Origin: Rhynchospora pubera
Taxonomy: Eukaryota > Streptophyta > Magnoliopsida > Poales > Cyperaceae
Reading direction: 5' to 3'
Assembly: GCA_028095005.1 (NCBI GenBank)
Contig: CM051460.1
Coordinates: forward strand, 112,007,039-112,071,038
Length of the DNA: 64,000 nt
Under the pieces are notes generated by a model. It saw nothing but the letters and a program-made list of their open reading frames with translations. It was not told where the DNA came from and made no database searches. Below, one piece after another: positions 8,241 to 21,061 of this stretch; the first letter of the stretch is position 1, and each line of letters begins with the position of its first letter. The position numbers and the translations under genes were made by a program.

Positions 8241-9580
8241 AATTCGAGAGAATTGACAATTTCTTCAAGTATTTGGTTTAATTCGTGAGAACAAATTTAA
8301 TACTAGGGCGATTCTTAATATTAATAGGCAAAACTCTATGTTCCTATAGAAAGTGATTATCCAAGGGAAAAAAAAAATTTGAAAGCTTAATTCCAATTTC
8401 AATTATGGGGTCTTTCCAGTTTGCACAGGCCAAGGCCCAAAACAAATTGAATTTCTTTCAATAAAAAAAAATTAATAAATGATAACTACTGTATGTAATT
8501 TTGTCATTGCTTAAACAGAGTGAACATATCAAAAAGACAAAATAAATATATATATCATCAAAATGAACATATACAAATAAATAAGTTTTGTCATCCCTTT
8601 TCAGATTTTTATATGCAAATTCAACTTTTTTTTTATTTATAGAACTTATTTATTTGTATCATATGTGTTCATTTATTTTTATATGCATATTCAACTTGTT
8701 TACTTTATTCAACCGACGCCAAAAATGTAATCAATTTTCCAACAAAGTTGCGTGTAGAACTCGACAAAAATATTGTTTCGTACGATTAAAATAGCGGTGA
8801 CATCTTGAAATATGTCAAAAAGGACAAAATTTCAAGCTGAGATAGAAATGCTATTTAGACTCAGTATAATTGATATTATAATAATAATGAAGCTCGCACT
8901 ATAAAAAGTTAGTTGGTGGAAACTAACTACTTTGGTACCCATCACTATTTGCAAGCTAATTTTTGTTAAATTCAACGCAGCAAACACTAAACTAAAATCA
9001 ACTTAAATCAATAATAGAAATATAGAATTATCAAGTAGGTATAGTACACGAGAAAAATAATTATGCCATAATGATATATTACGCAGATGACTCTTTGGTT
9101 CTCAAAGTTCAAAGTTATTATTTTATTTCTAAACGTTTTTAATATGCAACAATTAGTTTTTTTTTCTATCATTATAGAGAAGTTATTGTCAATATTTATG
9201 CCATAATGATATATTATAGGAAATGTATGTAAATTTTATTTTTAATTAATTTATGACGACGCAGATCAGTATAATATACAATTAATATCCGGAATTGCTT
9301 GAGACCATTTCAATATTCATCATCCCCACCATCCTCCCAGCACTTAGATTAATTACATTCTAAAAAAAAAGAGGGGGTGAGGATGAGAGGATGATTAACG
9401 CGTTTTTCTTTTTTGGTTGAGGGGATGAGGGGAGGGAGAGAGCGACATAGGTGGGAAAGGAGCGAAACAGAGGGGAGCGACACAGAGCGCCTTTCTATTT
9501 TTCTCCCTTCAACAGTTACGATATTAAGTCAACAGTTATATTAACTTCAACAGTACGATATTAATTTCAACAATTATATA
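8241..9580. other. No recognised gene
   Basis: A+T-rich intergenic DNA. A weak inverted repeat surrounds 8562-8690 (TGAACATATACAAATAAATA and its partner). The motif TATGCCATAATGATATATTA is repeated near 9062 and 9198. From about 9310 a purine-rich stretch (GAGGGGGTGAGGATGAGAGG) precedes CAACAGTTA-type short repeats. Confidence 0.4.
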
Positions 9581-9976
9581 GAGAAATGCTAAAATACTAT
9601 GCATAGCACGGATGACCTTCGTGCTACGGATTCGTTCTTAAATATATTACTTCAAACAATCGATCCAAACTGTTCATTATCTTCTTCATATTGAAATATC
9701 ATTAGAAACCAAATTTTACATTTTTTAAATTTTTTTTACCATTTTTTTCAGATTTTTTGAAAATCGCTATTATTGAAGGGTCCATAATTTATTAGATTAA
9801 GGATTTTCAAAAATCTAAGAAAAATAGTAAAAAAATTTAAAATTTGGTTTCTAATGAGATTTCAATATGAAGAAGATAATGGACGGTTTGGATCGATAGT
9901 TTGAAGCATGAAATTCAAGAACGAATCTGTAGCACGAAGGTCATTCGTGTTATGCATAGCATTTTAACAATCCTCT
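9581..9976. mobile_element. Fold-back MITE with ~170-base arms
   Basis: The flanking 9 bases AATTATATA are duplicated (9572-9580, 9977-9985). Nearly the whole element is two arms that pair: TATGCATAGCACGGATGACC near the left end against the matching complement near 9940, and so on to the centre near 9780. Nine-base duplications and very long terminal repeats fit a Mutator-like MITE. A diverged half-copy may be present at about 28520-28740. Confidence 0.8.
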
Positions 9977-10024
9977 AATTATATATATTAACTTCAATAG
10001 TTATATAAATTAACTACAACAATT

Positions 10025-10360
10025 ATGTATATTAATTTCAACAGTTATGGAGAGTGTGGGAGGAGGGAGGGTGACGAAGGTACCTCACTACCTTTACCCG
10101 AACATATCTCACTACCCTCACCCGAAGGTACTTCACCCGAGGATGTCTCACTACCCTCGTCCGAAGGTGCTTCACCCGAACATATCTCACCCGAGGATGT
10201 CTCACTACCCTCGCCCGAAGGTGCTTCACCCGAACATATCTCACTACCCTCGCCCGAAGGTGCTTCACCCAAACATATCTCATTACCCTCCCCCGAAGAT
10301 ACTTCACCCGAATGTGTTTCACCCGAGTTTAACTCAGATTCCGACGTAGATTTACTTTAG
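10025..10360 (+). CDS. Ser/Pro/Glu 13-residue repeat ORF
   Basis: An ORF of 111 codons, of which residues about 20-100 are imperfect copies of the 13-residue unit SPEHISLPSPEGA (39-base DNA period), ending SDSDVDLL. The ATG lies in an A+T repeat and may not be the true start. I know no domain for it. It could be a low-complexity tail of a retroelement polyprotein, since LTR-like sequence follows, or simply a 39-bp minisatellite that happens to stay open; it is open in several frames, which weakens the coding case. Confidence 0.25.
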   Translation: MYINFNSYGECGRREGDEGTSLPLPEHISLPSPEGTSPEDVSLPSSEGASPEHISPEDVSLPSPEGASPEHISLPSPEGASPKHISLPSPEDTSPECVSPEFNSDSDVDLL

Positions 10361-10700
10361 GACATTATAATATTTGTAATTTCCATATTTTCTTTCTATT
10401 TCCGCAAATTTTCTTTTTAGGTTACTATTTCTGAAATGTATTAGATTGGGTCCAAGGCACCGCCTCCCTATATAAAGGGGTGCTTGTCATTGTAAACAGT
10501 TTAGTTGATTAATTAATGAAATTTCCCTTTGGGCTCTTTGAGTTCCTCTTTGCTATTTAACATTTCTTTGTGATTTCTAATTCCACTAAACCATTTATCG
10601 CCGGCCTCCTCAGGCGGACCGGTGGTTTGGGACGAGCACCGTCGTCAGAGGGGGAACAACGTACGTGGGAGCGAGGGAAAAAGAGCGACGGAGGGAGGAA
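10361..10700 (+). promoter_or_regulatory. Possible LTR or promoter segment
   Basis: A TATA box (CCTATATAAAGG, 10468-10479) is followed by a TAATGAAATTTCCC stretch and then by G+C-rich GCCGGCCTCCTCAGGCGG. This order resembles the U3-R-U5 part of a plant LTR, but I could find neither TG/CA ends with a partner copy nor a primer-binding site. Confidence 0.3.
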
Positions 10701-13189
10701 GAGAGTGAAACAACTAGCGCTTGATGGGAGTGAGTAAATAGCAATGGTCCTAAGATGATGAGATTCACGCGTTTTCTGTTATTAATGAAGTATCGCTGGG
10801 ATAATGGAGAATTAAGAATGATGGATCTTGGCGATGATCTTTATCAATCCCGTATATAGCCACCAGCTTCAATGATAAAAAACTAATGCAATAATAAATG
10901 AAAATATCTGTATGACTATATCCATACTAGTTGAATTATTTCCTTGCATAGTGGTAGATAATTATTTCCATTTCCATTTCCACGAGATAAAAATGCTGAT
11001 TGAGATCCTTGTCCCATAGGGGCCCGCTCGTCAGGTGACATCTTCTCTTGGGCCATGCCATGCCGTACAAATTCCGTCAAATAAGAAATCCGATTCCGAT
11101 TCCAACAGAAAAAAGAAAAAAAAGGAAGAGAATCGCGCCTTTACCTTTCCAAGTTGGTCGGAGATTTACATTGATAATTTTGGACGGTTATGTTGAAAAA
11201 AAGGATAATTTGGTCATCATAATATAAATATGATTGGATACGTTTCTGAATTCAAAGATTTGAGGGGGTGTATTTGAGGAAAGAGCATATATGAGCGGTT
11301 ATATTCGATTTTTGCCAAATTCAAAAACTCTGAGAAAGCCTCTTCACATTCCCTCTCAAAAGTTATTTTTTATAACTGAATTGAATTCTTCATCGTGCAT
11401 TATTTCTTCTTCTACTTCGCTCCTGGCTCGGTAGTTAACTTATGGGAGATGATGCTATGGAGATCGATAGTATCGGAGAGAATAGAGAACGTTCAGCTTC
11501 GGCGAGGAAAGGAAAACCGAGGCTCTTCATAAAGGAAATGGTCCTAAGAAACTTCAAATCCTATGCTGGAGAGCAGCGCGCGCATTGGCCCTTTCCACAA
11601 GGTAGTATTTCAATTTGAAGTGTTCAAACTTTTGTTAAAGTACGAATAGGAATTAATTTGATTTTATTTTGTGTGGGAATTAGTTAAGTTCATTTCTAAT
11701 TTAAATTCAGTTTCTTCAATAATCTATGGCAATCCTGATGTTACAATTTTCTTCAATGCAAGAGTAATGAAACAGCATGCTAAATTTTGTTTCAACTTTC
11801 AAATGTAAATGGAGATTGCGGATATGCAAACTGGAGAAAATTTTCCTTTAGTTCAACTGGATAATCCATCAAGAGAATTTACTTTGCACAACACAGTTTT
11901 GCTATAAGTCTATAACAATTTTGATAATATAAGTAAAAAATTCACCGTTGTAGAGCTTCACTGCTGTTGTGGGTCCTAATGGAAGTGGAAAAAGCAATGT
12001 GATTGATGCTATGCTCTTTGTTTTTGGAAAACGCTCCAAACAGGTTACTTTTTTTTTTTTTTTTTTTCTCTCTTTGATTACAAGATACGATATTGACAGT
12101 TGAAACCACAGCTAGATTGTTGATCAACATTCTTTGCTTCATTATTTTTCCTTCTAGATGCGCCTGAACAATATATCTGAGCTACTACACAACTCCACAA
12201 ACCACCAAAATTTGGATAGCACGGCTGTATCTGTTCACTTTCAAGAAATTCTTGAGCTGGTACGTTTATTCATATAATTCTCTTAAAATTTGGTGCTGTA
12301 CTGAGTACATTTTGTACCAGCAGTACAGCAGTGGCGATAACAGTTGGTTTGACATTCAGAGTTCCTGCAGAAAAATAAAAAAATTTGCCTTCTGGTTCAT
12401 AATTACTGGTATACAGAGTACATGCTGCACTATTATATTGTTTTTGTTTTGAGAACTTAATTTTTTTTTTGTATATTTGTTCTTATAATTTTCTCCACAA
12501 GAAATCACTATTTATTTCTAATTCTGCATTTTGCTTATTGGAGTATAATTAGGAACAAGCTTGTTTTACAAGGAACAGAAGGAATAAGGGAGAGTAAGGT
12601 TTAGTTGCAGAAGAGTCCAATTTAGAGGAGAATGACTTTCTTTGGTTAATGTAATTTCGGGACTATTAAATGAAAAGGATATTAATGGCAACCTTACAGT
12701 GCTCATCTCAGCCAAACCTTATATTGGTTATCTTTCACAAACAGCAATAAACAATTTAGTTTGTATTTTTTTACATTTTGTTTCAGGAAGATGGGTCATA
12801 CGAGGTTGTACCAGGAAGTGACTTTTCCATGACGAGGGTTGCATTCAAGGATAATTCGTCAAAATACTACATCAATAACCGTGCAATTAGTTTTGCTGAA
12901 GTAACAAAAAAGCTTAAAGGGAAGGGAATTGACCTAGTTAACAACCGTTTTCTCATCCTTCAGGTATGAGAATAGATAAATAAGGATGATATAATGTGTG
13001 CCTTATAAAATATCTAAAAGATATACCTCATCTGTACTGATAGGCGGGTTTCACATCGAAATATTCAACCCTCTTAGCCGAGAGGTTTATTCCCTCCTAA
13101 GGTCGAGAGATCTAGGATATCCTACCGAATAGTATAAGCAAACCCTAAAATTTAAGCCAAGAAACGAGAGTTGAAACTTAGGTTTTTAG

Positions 13190-13657
13190 CAAGCTTCTAA
13201 ATTTCTGCGAAATAACAACGAAATAACAGAAATAGCGGTATTTTGTGTCAAATCGCATGAACGTTACAGTCTTAATTGAGAAAATAACGTAACGCGTTAT
13301 TTCAGTTATTTCGGCGATATAACGCGTTATTTCAGTTATTTCGGCGAAATAACAAGCTGTTATTGCTACTATTGTTAAATTGTGTATTCAATATTGAACT
13401 ATTGTTAAATTGGTACAAGATGCTACTGCTACTCAATATTGGTACACTGCAGTATATTGAATTTGGTATGGCAATATGCTTTTTGTATGGAGTATTGGAG
13501 ATGTATAAACATATAAATTGATAGTTATAGAATTGATGTGTGTCAAACTTTGAAAAAAACACTACACCGTTATATCGCCGTTATAACATCGAAATAACAG
13601 TGAAATAACATGGGGACCTGAATCGTTATACTGAAAAAACCGAAATTTAAAAGCTTG
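13190..13657. mobile_element. hAT-like element with ATAAC sub-repeats
   Basis: An 8-base duplication GTTTTTAG (13182-13189, 13658-13665) brackets ends CAAGCTTCTAAATTTC and GAAATTTAAAAGCTTG. Near both ends are repeats of AAATAAC/GTTATTTC, including a 30-base unit present twice at about 13290-13345. It sits in the SMC4 pseudogene where exons are missing. A relative lies near 30714-31152. Confidence 0.75.
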
Positions 13658-16600
13658 GTTTTTAGGGAGGTTTAGAGGTTAAAACTTAGTGATACCAAAT
13701 CAAGAACGAGAGTTAGTATTTGGACCAGAGTTTAAGCCAAAAACCTGAACTTAGAGAACTTAGAAACTAATTAAACTGAATTGTCGTACTGTTCTGGCGA
13801 CCCGCCAGGAATCCTGTCGACCCGCCAGGAAAGTGCCTGGAAGTGGAACCCGATCAATTGACCATAGTTTAAGTCCTTAATTCGAGTTTAGATCATTACC
13901 TTAATTTTTAGAGTAATTTAAAGATTAATTAGAGTTTCGAATTAATTCCTTTAGTATAAATTTATTACTTTTAATTAATTAACCAACTTTTTGACTTGTT
14001 ACCCTTAGATTAATTGAACTAAATTACTTAAAGTCCATAGTTTAGAATAACCATCCCTGTAGATTCGACCCTCAAGCTATACTGCATTAGATTAGATTGA
14101 GGTTTAATTTGACCTAGGTTACCTCCGATCATGTACTACTAACATGATCTTTTATTCTTTGATGCTGAAAAACACGCTCAATAACTAATTTATGTTAGAT
14201 TGTCTTGGTGAGAAAGGGTGGCTAAGTTATTTATTGCAAAAAAGCTTGGAAGTCAGTTAAGATGGCTTTCTTCTAAATAGCACACTTGACGTTTTTATGC
14301 ACCTCTGAGTATATTTGAGCTTTAGAGTGCACCAATCACTTCCACTATGATATTTCTAATCAGTTCACACTTAACACATACTTTTGTTGTCTTAAAATAG
14401 AAAAAATATAAATACTTATTTTTCTGTGAATTAAAACTATCATAGGGGGAGGTTGAGCAAATATCACTGATGAAACCAAAGTCACAGGTTTGGGACTTTG
14501 ACCTGGTCAAGCTAGGTCAAATCTTTCTAAAGTTTATACCCTATTGATATGAGGTGCTTGGTATTAGCCTGTTCCATTAAAAGTTTCATCCAGCATATAA
14601 TGATGTATATGGTAATGAATTGTCTTGTTTTCTAAAGGCTTAATGTTTGAAAATTTTCTTTGATTTTTCCAGGGAGGAGATCCAGCAACATAATAATGAG
14701 TTGAAGGAGCTAGAGGCTCTCTATGACAAGTATACGGAAAGACAAGAGGTACTCTTTAATGGACAGCTTTCTTTTTGTTTCCTTACTCAGCAATTAGACT
14801 ATTATTATTATTTTTATTTCAATGCTTTAGGTTCTAGAGAAAGAGATGACTAAGTGCAAGGAAGATTGCAAGGTGTATGAGAAGGCAGAGGTGGATTGTA
14901 TTGAGAAGGAGAAGCATCTCAAGCAAAGGATACAAAAACTCAAGGATAAAATTGTGAAAGTATGCCTATATATTTCTATTCATTTTGAAATTTGGAATAA
15001 AGAGGTGGGCACTGACAGTTTTGGAGCAATTTATTGCAGCATGCTGGTTGGTACCAGATCATACTGGTCTGGTGATGTATGTTGATAACAGAATAACATC
15101 AAGGCAAATATAATTATGGCTTTGTAAATGTATTTACTTGCAAGAATTCACTTACAGGACACAGAAAAGTTAAATGACTCAACAAAAGAAATTGAAGAAT
15201 TGTCAGATCAAATACCAAAAATTGAAGAAGAGATTCCCAAGCTTGATGATCTCTTAGTCAAGGAAGAAGAACTTTTGGGAGAAATAAAAAACCGCACTTT
15301 AAGTATGTGTTTGTCTTTTTGCTTTCTCTTTTGACTGTAATATTAATCAAAGTATATGACTGATGACTCGTTTGTTTAAATGTAGATGAAACTGAGAAGC
15401 TTCGTAACAAGCTAGCTAAAGTGCGGGTGGAATTGGAGCCATGGGAAAAGCAATTAATTGAACACAAGGGAAAGCGTGATGTTGCTATAAGTCAGAAAAA
15501 ATTGTTAGAAGAGAAGGTATACAATATTCCTAAATATTTTATAGCAACTTCACATTTGTATTCCTCTTTTCCTTTGTCTGGCACGAAATTCCTTCAATGT
15601 CTTGTTATGCATGGTTACAATCTGCCCAAGCAGCATACTTTCTTTCGTCGCTTTATAGTGCTGTTGTAAAATTATCATTTTTTTGCAAAATTTTACAAAA
15701 TCTGTTTCAAATTTCAACGTACTATTTCAACAAATTTTGTGTTTCCTCATGCAATTGTGGAATCATGTTGCAGTGTGGTGGTTTAATTTGTAGAAATTTC
15801 ACATGTTAAGTTCTTTCACTGAGTTGATTAAGTCTAATGTTTTCTATTTATTGATATGTTTCCTTTTTCAGCATCACAAAGGTCATACAGAATATCTCAG
15901 TTTAATAGAAGATATGGAAGGTAAAAATGAGAGAATAAGTTATCTGAAAAATGCAATTTTGGATGGAAAATCTAAACTTGCTAAATTGGAGTCTGAGAAA
16001 AAAAAATTTGAAAAGAAGGAAAAGGTAATCATTTGCTTGTATATATTTACTAATCATTACTTCTTTTCTATTTGCTCTTGTTTTGAGAATAATTTCCTTT
16101 GGAATCATCAAAGAGGACTAAACAAGCAATATTTCTGGATACTTGATTAATGTGTGGAATTTTTGGACGGTCATTTGAATTTAGTTAAAGCACAGCTGTA
16201 TCTGCCTCACAGGAATGCTTTAATATTTTCTTCTTTCGTTAAGAGCAAGCCATTGTTTAATTTGAATAAGCTAAACCCAGCTTATTCTCAAGTTTATTGG
16301 ATTAATTTTAAATACACCAAGCTGTTGGGCTTTTGAGGGTTAAGTTAATTTCCATGTTAAATACAAATAAAAATGGAAAGCACATGCCAAAGAAAACTAG
16401 AAGAATAAATGACAACTTTGTCATCTGCTCTGTTTGATTTAATTTTCATCATTTTAAAGTACAGGTGTTAGTTGATTAAGTAATGAAATGTGTCTGCTAA
16501 TTGTAAATTATGAAATACGGGGCTGCATTTCTACAGTAAGGAACTGTCTATTTATGGGGGAAAGAAACTCAAAAGAGAATAGTGCCTTCGGTGCTCGCAC

Positions 16601-18377
16601 ATGGCATGATGTAAATTTCTTGTTTTTTATACTTTTGTTTATGTAGGTTAATAGCCTGACTGAACAGTATGAATACAATGAGAAACGGCATGACTCTTTA
16701 AAGGCTGCATCAGAGCCAAATGAGTGTGAATTAAAACAGATTGAAGAACTACAAGGTGTCATCTCTAGTGAGACAGCTGAGATACAAGAGATCACTAAAT
16801 ACTCCAGCAAACTCAAGGACAAGGTACGCATTTTCAACTGTGTCTTTCCCTGAATACCCACTATCTATCATTAATTGGCAAAAATCCTGTTCTCTAAATG
16901 GCTGATAGTCCAATATATTACTTGGAATGTGTTCATCTTTCATTACATTTGTGCTTTATTACAATTTATTTGTTTAATAATTTGTAGTGTTTTAGTGATA
17001 TGTAAAAAGGTGTCTGCCTTTCTCAATACTCCCCTTCTTCCTCCAATGTGCTGTGAATTTTCTGTGCTTATCTCTCTCTCTCTCTCTCTCTATCCTAGAA
17101 TCAAGTAGATATAGTGTTACAATAAGAGATGAGAAAGAGGGCAACAATCCATCAGGAGTATATTGTCTCTTCAAATACTTGTCATAAAAAGTAACTATCT
17201 CCTTCAGTTCATTGTTCTCCTTTTTATAATGAAGACTTGTTTTCCTTGAAATTTCCAATAAATGATGAGGTTTCCTCTTCACATTCCCCTTTAATTAGAA
17301 GTATTCAAGGATACAGAAATGGAATCTTCGCACAAAGTATCACCTTAATGAAAACCTCTTTGTGTGGCAATGTTACCTACCTACCCCACTTGGATATATC
17401 GTGCAGTGCTGTATCTGCCATTTTAGGTCTATTTTATGGTGCAGGGTACCGACCACTTAAATCGGTAATAGATTTTAATTTTATCCCTGATTATTGTAGG
17501 CCTCAGAACTTCAGCAAAGAATAGATATTGAGGGCGGAGAGAGGCTCAGAACTCAGAAGTCAAAAGTGGCCGGTATTCAATCTGTAAGTAGATATTTATG
17601 TCCCTCAATGTCGAATAATTAGTTATGTTCCTTAAGTACCATCCTTTTAATCACCAATACAATAACTTTAACCATATGCCTTTTTATCTTGTGTGCTCAA
17701 TGCTTTTCATTCTGTTTCAAGGAAGAAAACCAAAGCTGTCATTATGCGTGGAAAATTATCAACATTGTGACAGATCTTATGTTTACAATTTTTTACTTTG
17801 ATTATCTTGGACATAGTTTAAGAAATGCAAGGCTCAAATATAAATAAAATATTCTGGGGACATGCTTAATAATTTTTGTTATCTCTTTCTTTAACTAACT
17901 AAATGCTTCTAGGAAATTGACAAAACGAAAACTGAAATCAACCGGCACAAGGTTAAGCTTACCACATTGGAAAAGTTGAAGCTGAAACTGACAAAAGGAC
18001 TAGAGGAATCAACAAAAAAGAGGGATAAGCTAGCTAAGAGTAAAGAGAGAGAGTCTTCAGAATTTAAGGACATAGGGGAAAAAAGCTTTTACTGTTCAAG
18101 AGAACTACCAAAACACACAAAAGGTACTTTCAATTAACTATTGCTCAGGAATTCGATTGTCAAATAAGTATTTCTTTTTAAGTATAATTATCCAATTTTG
18201 ATATTTTAAGTATGGAATGAAATAACAACAAATTTGGAACATGTAAATTTCATTAATGTGCAGAAAATAAGACATTAGCTTTTTTTCGCATGTCAATTCT
18301 TGAAACTGAAGTGTTGGTTATCAAAATTTGTAACTTCTCCTGGGTTTAGTTTGTTTATGTTTCCCAGATTCTGTGTA

Positions 18378-18663
18378 TGACGCAGCGAGTAGCGCGAAGT
18401 TATTTTCTCAACAGAGAAGAAAACACAATTTAGAATTTTTTCTTAATTTCTGATTAAAACTGAAAGATACATCCTCTTTTAAGAGGTTTTGTCTATAACA
18501 TAGGAAATAACTGCTAGGAAATTAAAATAACTGCTAGAAATAGAAATAACTGCTAGAAATAAATAACTGCTACTACTAAAATAACTAGGCTTTCATATGT
18601 ACTCTTTCTTTCTTTTTCTGGTCCATCTAGACCATATACTCACTAGCCATATGCTCTGCATCA
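18378..18663 (-). repeat. Outer LTR, 3' relative to the element
   Basis: Starts TGACGCAGCGAGTAGCGCG and ends TGCTCTGCATCA on the plus strand, i.e. TG...CA in element orientation. It contains several ATAACTGCTA sub-repeats. It is almost identical to 21347-21635. Confidence 0.9.
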
Positions 18664-20708
18664 GTCTCTCCCACCACAGAAAAACTCGACCTCGAGTTTT
18701 CTGGATACAATGGCTCATTATCTGAAAAAAATGGGTAAATATCTGCCACATTAAATTTCTTAGATATACCCATTTCAGCTGGTAGCCCCACCACATAAGA
18801 ATTATCATTAATCTTCTTCTCAATCTGATAGGGTCCATATTTCTTAGGTTGCAATTTGCTGTATTTTCCCACTGGAAACCTTTTCTTCCTCAAAAATACC
18901 ATTACTTGATCACCAACAGCAAATATTTTCTTCCTTCGATGCTTATGTGCTTCTGCTTTGTACTCAGCATTAGATTCCTCAATTTTAGCAGCATCAGAGT
19001 ACTTGTTTACTTGTAAAGGAAGTAGAGTAAACTTCACTCCTCTCTCCAACTTGTACACATTATCTCTGCCTGCATGCTGGGCATCAACATCAAACTGCCA
19101 TGGTCTGCCAAAGAGTAGGTGACACACATCCATATCCACAACATCACAATACACTTCACCCTTATATTTTCCAATAGAAAAAGGGACCTTACACCGTTCA
19201 GTCACCTTAATCTTTTCAGCAGCTTTAATCCATCCAATGGAGTAAGGATTTGGATGTTTTTCAACAGCCAATTGCAATGAGTTCACTACCTCCCTGCCAA
19301 TAATGTTCTCACAACTACCGCTGTCTATGATTAAGTCAAAGACACGGCTGTTGATGGTGCATCTGGTTCGGAACAATTGGTGGCGCTGGGTTGCATCATC
19401 TTGCTTTGGAGCCAACATCAACCTTCTAATAACAAAACACGACTCTCCTTCATCTTCATCCCTATCAAAATCACCTTCTTCATCACCTCCATCAGGTTCA
19501 CAATAAACCTCATCTTCTGTGGCATCTCGCTCTACAATGTTAATACCTCTCCTGTTGGGACAGTCACCGGATCGATGGCCCGGTTGCAAACACCTGTAAC
19601 ATTTGCCCGCCATTGATTTAGAAATAGGATTGGTTGGTTTTTTTTTGTCACCTTTGTCCATCGGCCTTTTCCCTACTGCCTTATCCTCTTTTGTTTTTTC
19701 CATCTTTTGCGCCTCTTGGGCTGCACCACTTTTATCATTAGTGTCCATAGTGTAGCCTTCACTAGCAAAATCATGCCTATTTGAATCCCACTTCTTACCC
19801 TTCTCTTGCAACATCAATTCTGCCTTCATGGCCATGTTCTTTGCCTCATTCAAATTATACAAAACCTGAACCCCAATCTTGTTCCTAAGTTGTGGTTTCA
19901 GCCCATCCAAATATCGAGCAACTTGATGGCCCTCACTCTCCCGCAAATCATTCCTTTCTGCCAACCGCATGAACTCAGCGGTATACTCATGAACAGATCT
20001 TTGGCCCTGGTTACACCTTTGATATTGCTGAAATAATATCTGCTCATAATCAGGAGGAAGAAAGTCCCTTTGCAATAACTGCTTCATCCTATACCAAGTT
20101 CTAATAGGCTGCTTCCCTTCACGGTATCTTCTATTTTGTAGCCTCTCCCACCATGCAGAGGCTCCTCCTTTCAATCTACATGCCACCAACTTTAACCCTT
20201 TCCCCTCAGGGATCTCCATATACTCAAAGAACCGATCAACTTCAGCCACCCAATCAATAAAATCCTCAATATTTAACCCCCCATTGAAACTGGGAATATC
20301 TACCCTCAACTTAAAATCATAATGATCTCTTTCATACTGGTTACCTTGATTTCTGCCACGACCATTTTCACGCCTAGCGGCACGATAACGGCCAAACCAG
20401 TCTTCTTCTTCCTCCTCCTCCGAGTCATCTCCTTGGACAGAGTTGTCTCGGTGGTTGCCAGCAGTAGGTCTGCCGAAAAAGTCGCCTTGAGCATCATCAC
20501 CTCTCGGCCGACCTCTTCCTTCAGCCCTATTCCTGTTAGGGTTTATCGCTATGGCATCAAGCCGCGCGACAATACCCTCGAGGCTCCGTTGTATTCCCTG
20601 GACACTCTGTTCCAGAGTTGTAACTGCCTCCTGTTGAGCCTTAACCTCGGCCCTGAGGTTTTCCATGTCCCGATCTCCGTCGGAGCCACGACTGTCCTTT
20701 CCTACCAT
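18627..20708 (-). CDS. Gag-protease fused to integrase C-terminus
   Basis: A continuous 693-codon ORF. Residues 1-70 form a coiled coil. About 130-330 form the Ty3/gypsy Gag domain (FNGGLNIEDFIDWVAEVDRF; WWERLQNRRY; FQQYQRCNQG). A CCHC zinc knuckle follows (CYRCLQPGHRSGDC, about 380). Then comes the aspartic protease with its catalytic DSG (VFDLIIDSGSCENIIG, about 470) and, directly after, the end of an integrase (VGDQVMVFLRKKRFPVG and KKYGPYQIEKKI, about 600-650). Reverse transcriptase, RNase H and the catalytic integrase core are missing but the frame stays open across the junction. The ATG lies some 20-30 bases past the primer-binding site. It may supply Gag and protease only. Confidence 0.85.
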   Translation of the reverse strand: MVGKDSRGSDGDRDMENLRAEVKAQQEAVTTLEQSVQGIQRSLEGIVARLDAIAINPNRNRAEGRGRPRGDDAQGDFFGRPTAGNHRDNSVQGDDSEEEEEEDWFGRYRAARRENGRGRNQGNQYERDHYDFKLRVDIPSFNGGLNIEDFIDWVAEVDRFFEYMEIPEGKGLKLVACRLKGGASAWWERLQNRRYREGKQPIRTWYRMKQLLQRDFLPPDYEQILFQQYQRCNQGQRSVHEYTAEFMRLAERNDLRESEGHQVARYLDGLKPQLRNKIGVQVLYNLNEAKNMAMKAELMLQEKGKKWDSNRHDFASEGYTMDTNDKSGAAQEAQKMEKTKEDKAVGKRPMDKGDKKKPTNPISKSMAGKCYRCLQPGHRSGDCPNRRGINIVERDATEDEVYCEPDGGDEEGDFDRDEDEGESCFVIRRLMLAPKQDDATQRHQLFRTRCTINSRVFDLIIDSGSCENIIGREVVNSLQLAVEKHPNPYSIGWIKAAEKIKVTERCKVPFSIGKYKGEVYCDVVDMDVCHLLFGRPWQFDVDAQHAGRDNVYKLERGVKFTLLPLQVNKYSDAAKIEESNAEYKAEAHKHRRKKIFAVGDQVMVFLRKKRFPVGKYSKLQPKKYGPYQIEKKINDNSYVVGLPAEMGISKKFNVADIYPFFSDNEPLYPENSRSSFSVVGETDAEHMASEYMV

Positions 20709-20741
20709 TGGTTATGGAAGGAAAACCGCTCTGATACCACC

Positions 20742-21061
20742 TGACGCAGCGAGTAGCGCAAGGAAAACTGTTTCAGTCAGAAAAACAGAAACTAGAAATA
20801 AAAGATTTCTAATATTTCATATATCTCCTCCCGTTAAAGATACATCCAACCTTTTTATAAGGTTGGTTCAGTTTACATTGATAAAAAAAGTAAAATAACT
20901 GCTGCTAAAATATAACTGCTACTAAAATAACTGAAAATAAAAATAACAGCTATCTTAATCTGAAAGGAAAGAACTTAATCAAACTTTTCAGTTTTCAGTG
21001 GGAACGCCTCTTTTTCTTGTCAATTTGGGCCAGGTATGCCTCAGCAACCTGATCCACATCA
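20742..21061 (-). repeat. Internal, diverged LTR
   Basis: Shares the terminal TGACGCAGCGAGTAGCGC and the ...CACATCA end plus ATAACTGCTA repeats with the outer LTRs, but most of its interior differs. The following GTCTCTCCCACC and CTCGACCTCGAG sequence also follows the outer LTR at 18663, marking it as the 3' LTR of a related element. Confidence 0.75.

Noticed and set aside
10038..10322. Overlapping minus-strand repeat ORFs
   Set aside because: The 39-bp repeat is open in several frames, so these are shadows of the plus-strand repeat.
16992..17282. 96-codon minus ORF
   Set aside because: Lies in an intron of the SMC4 pseudogene and includes a (GA)n tract.
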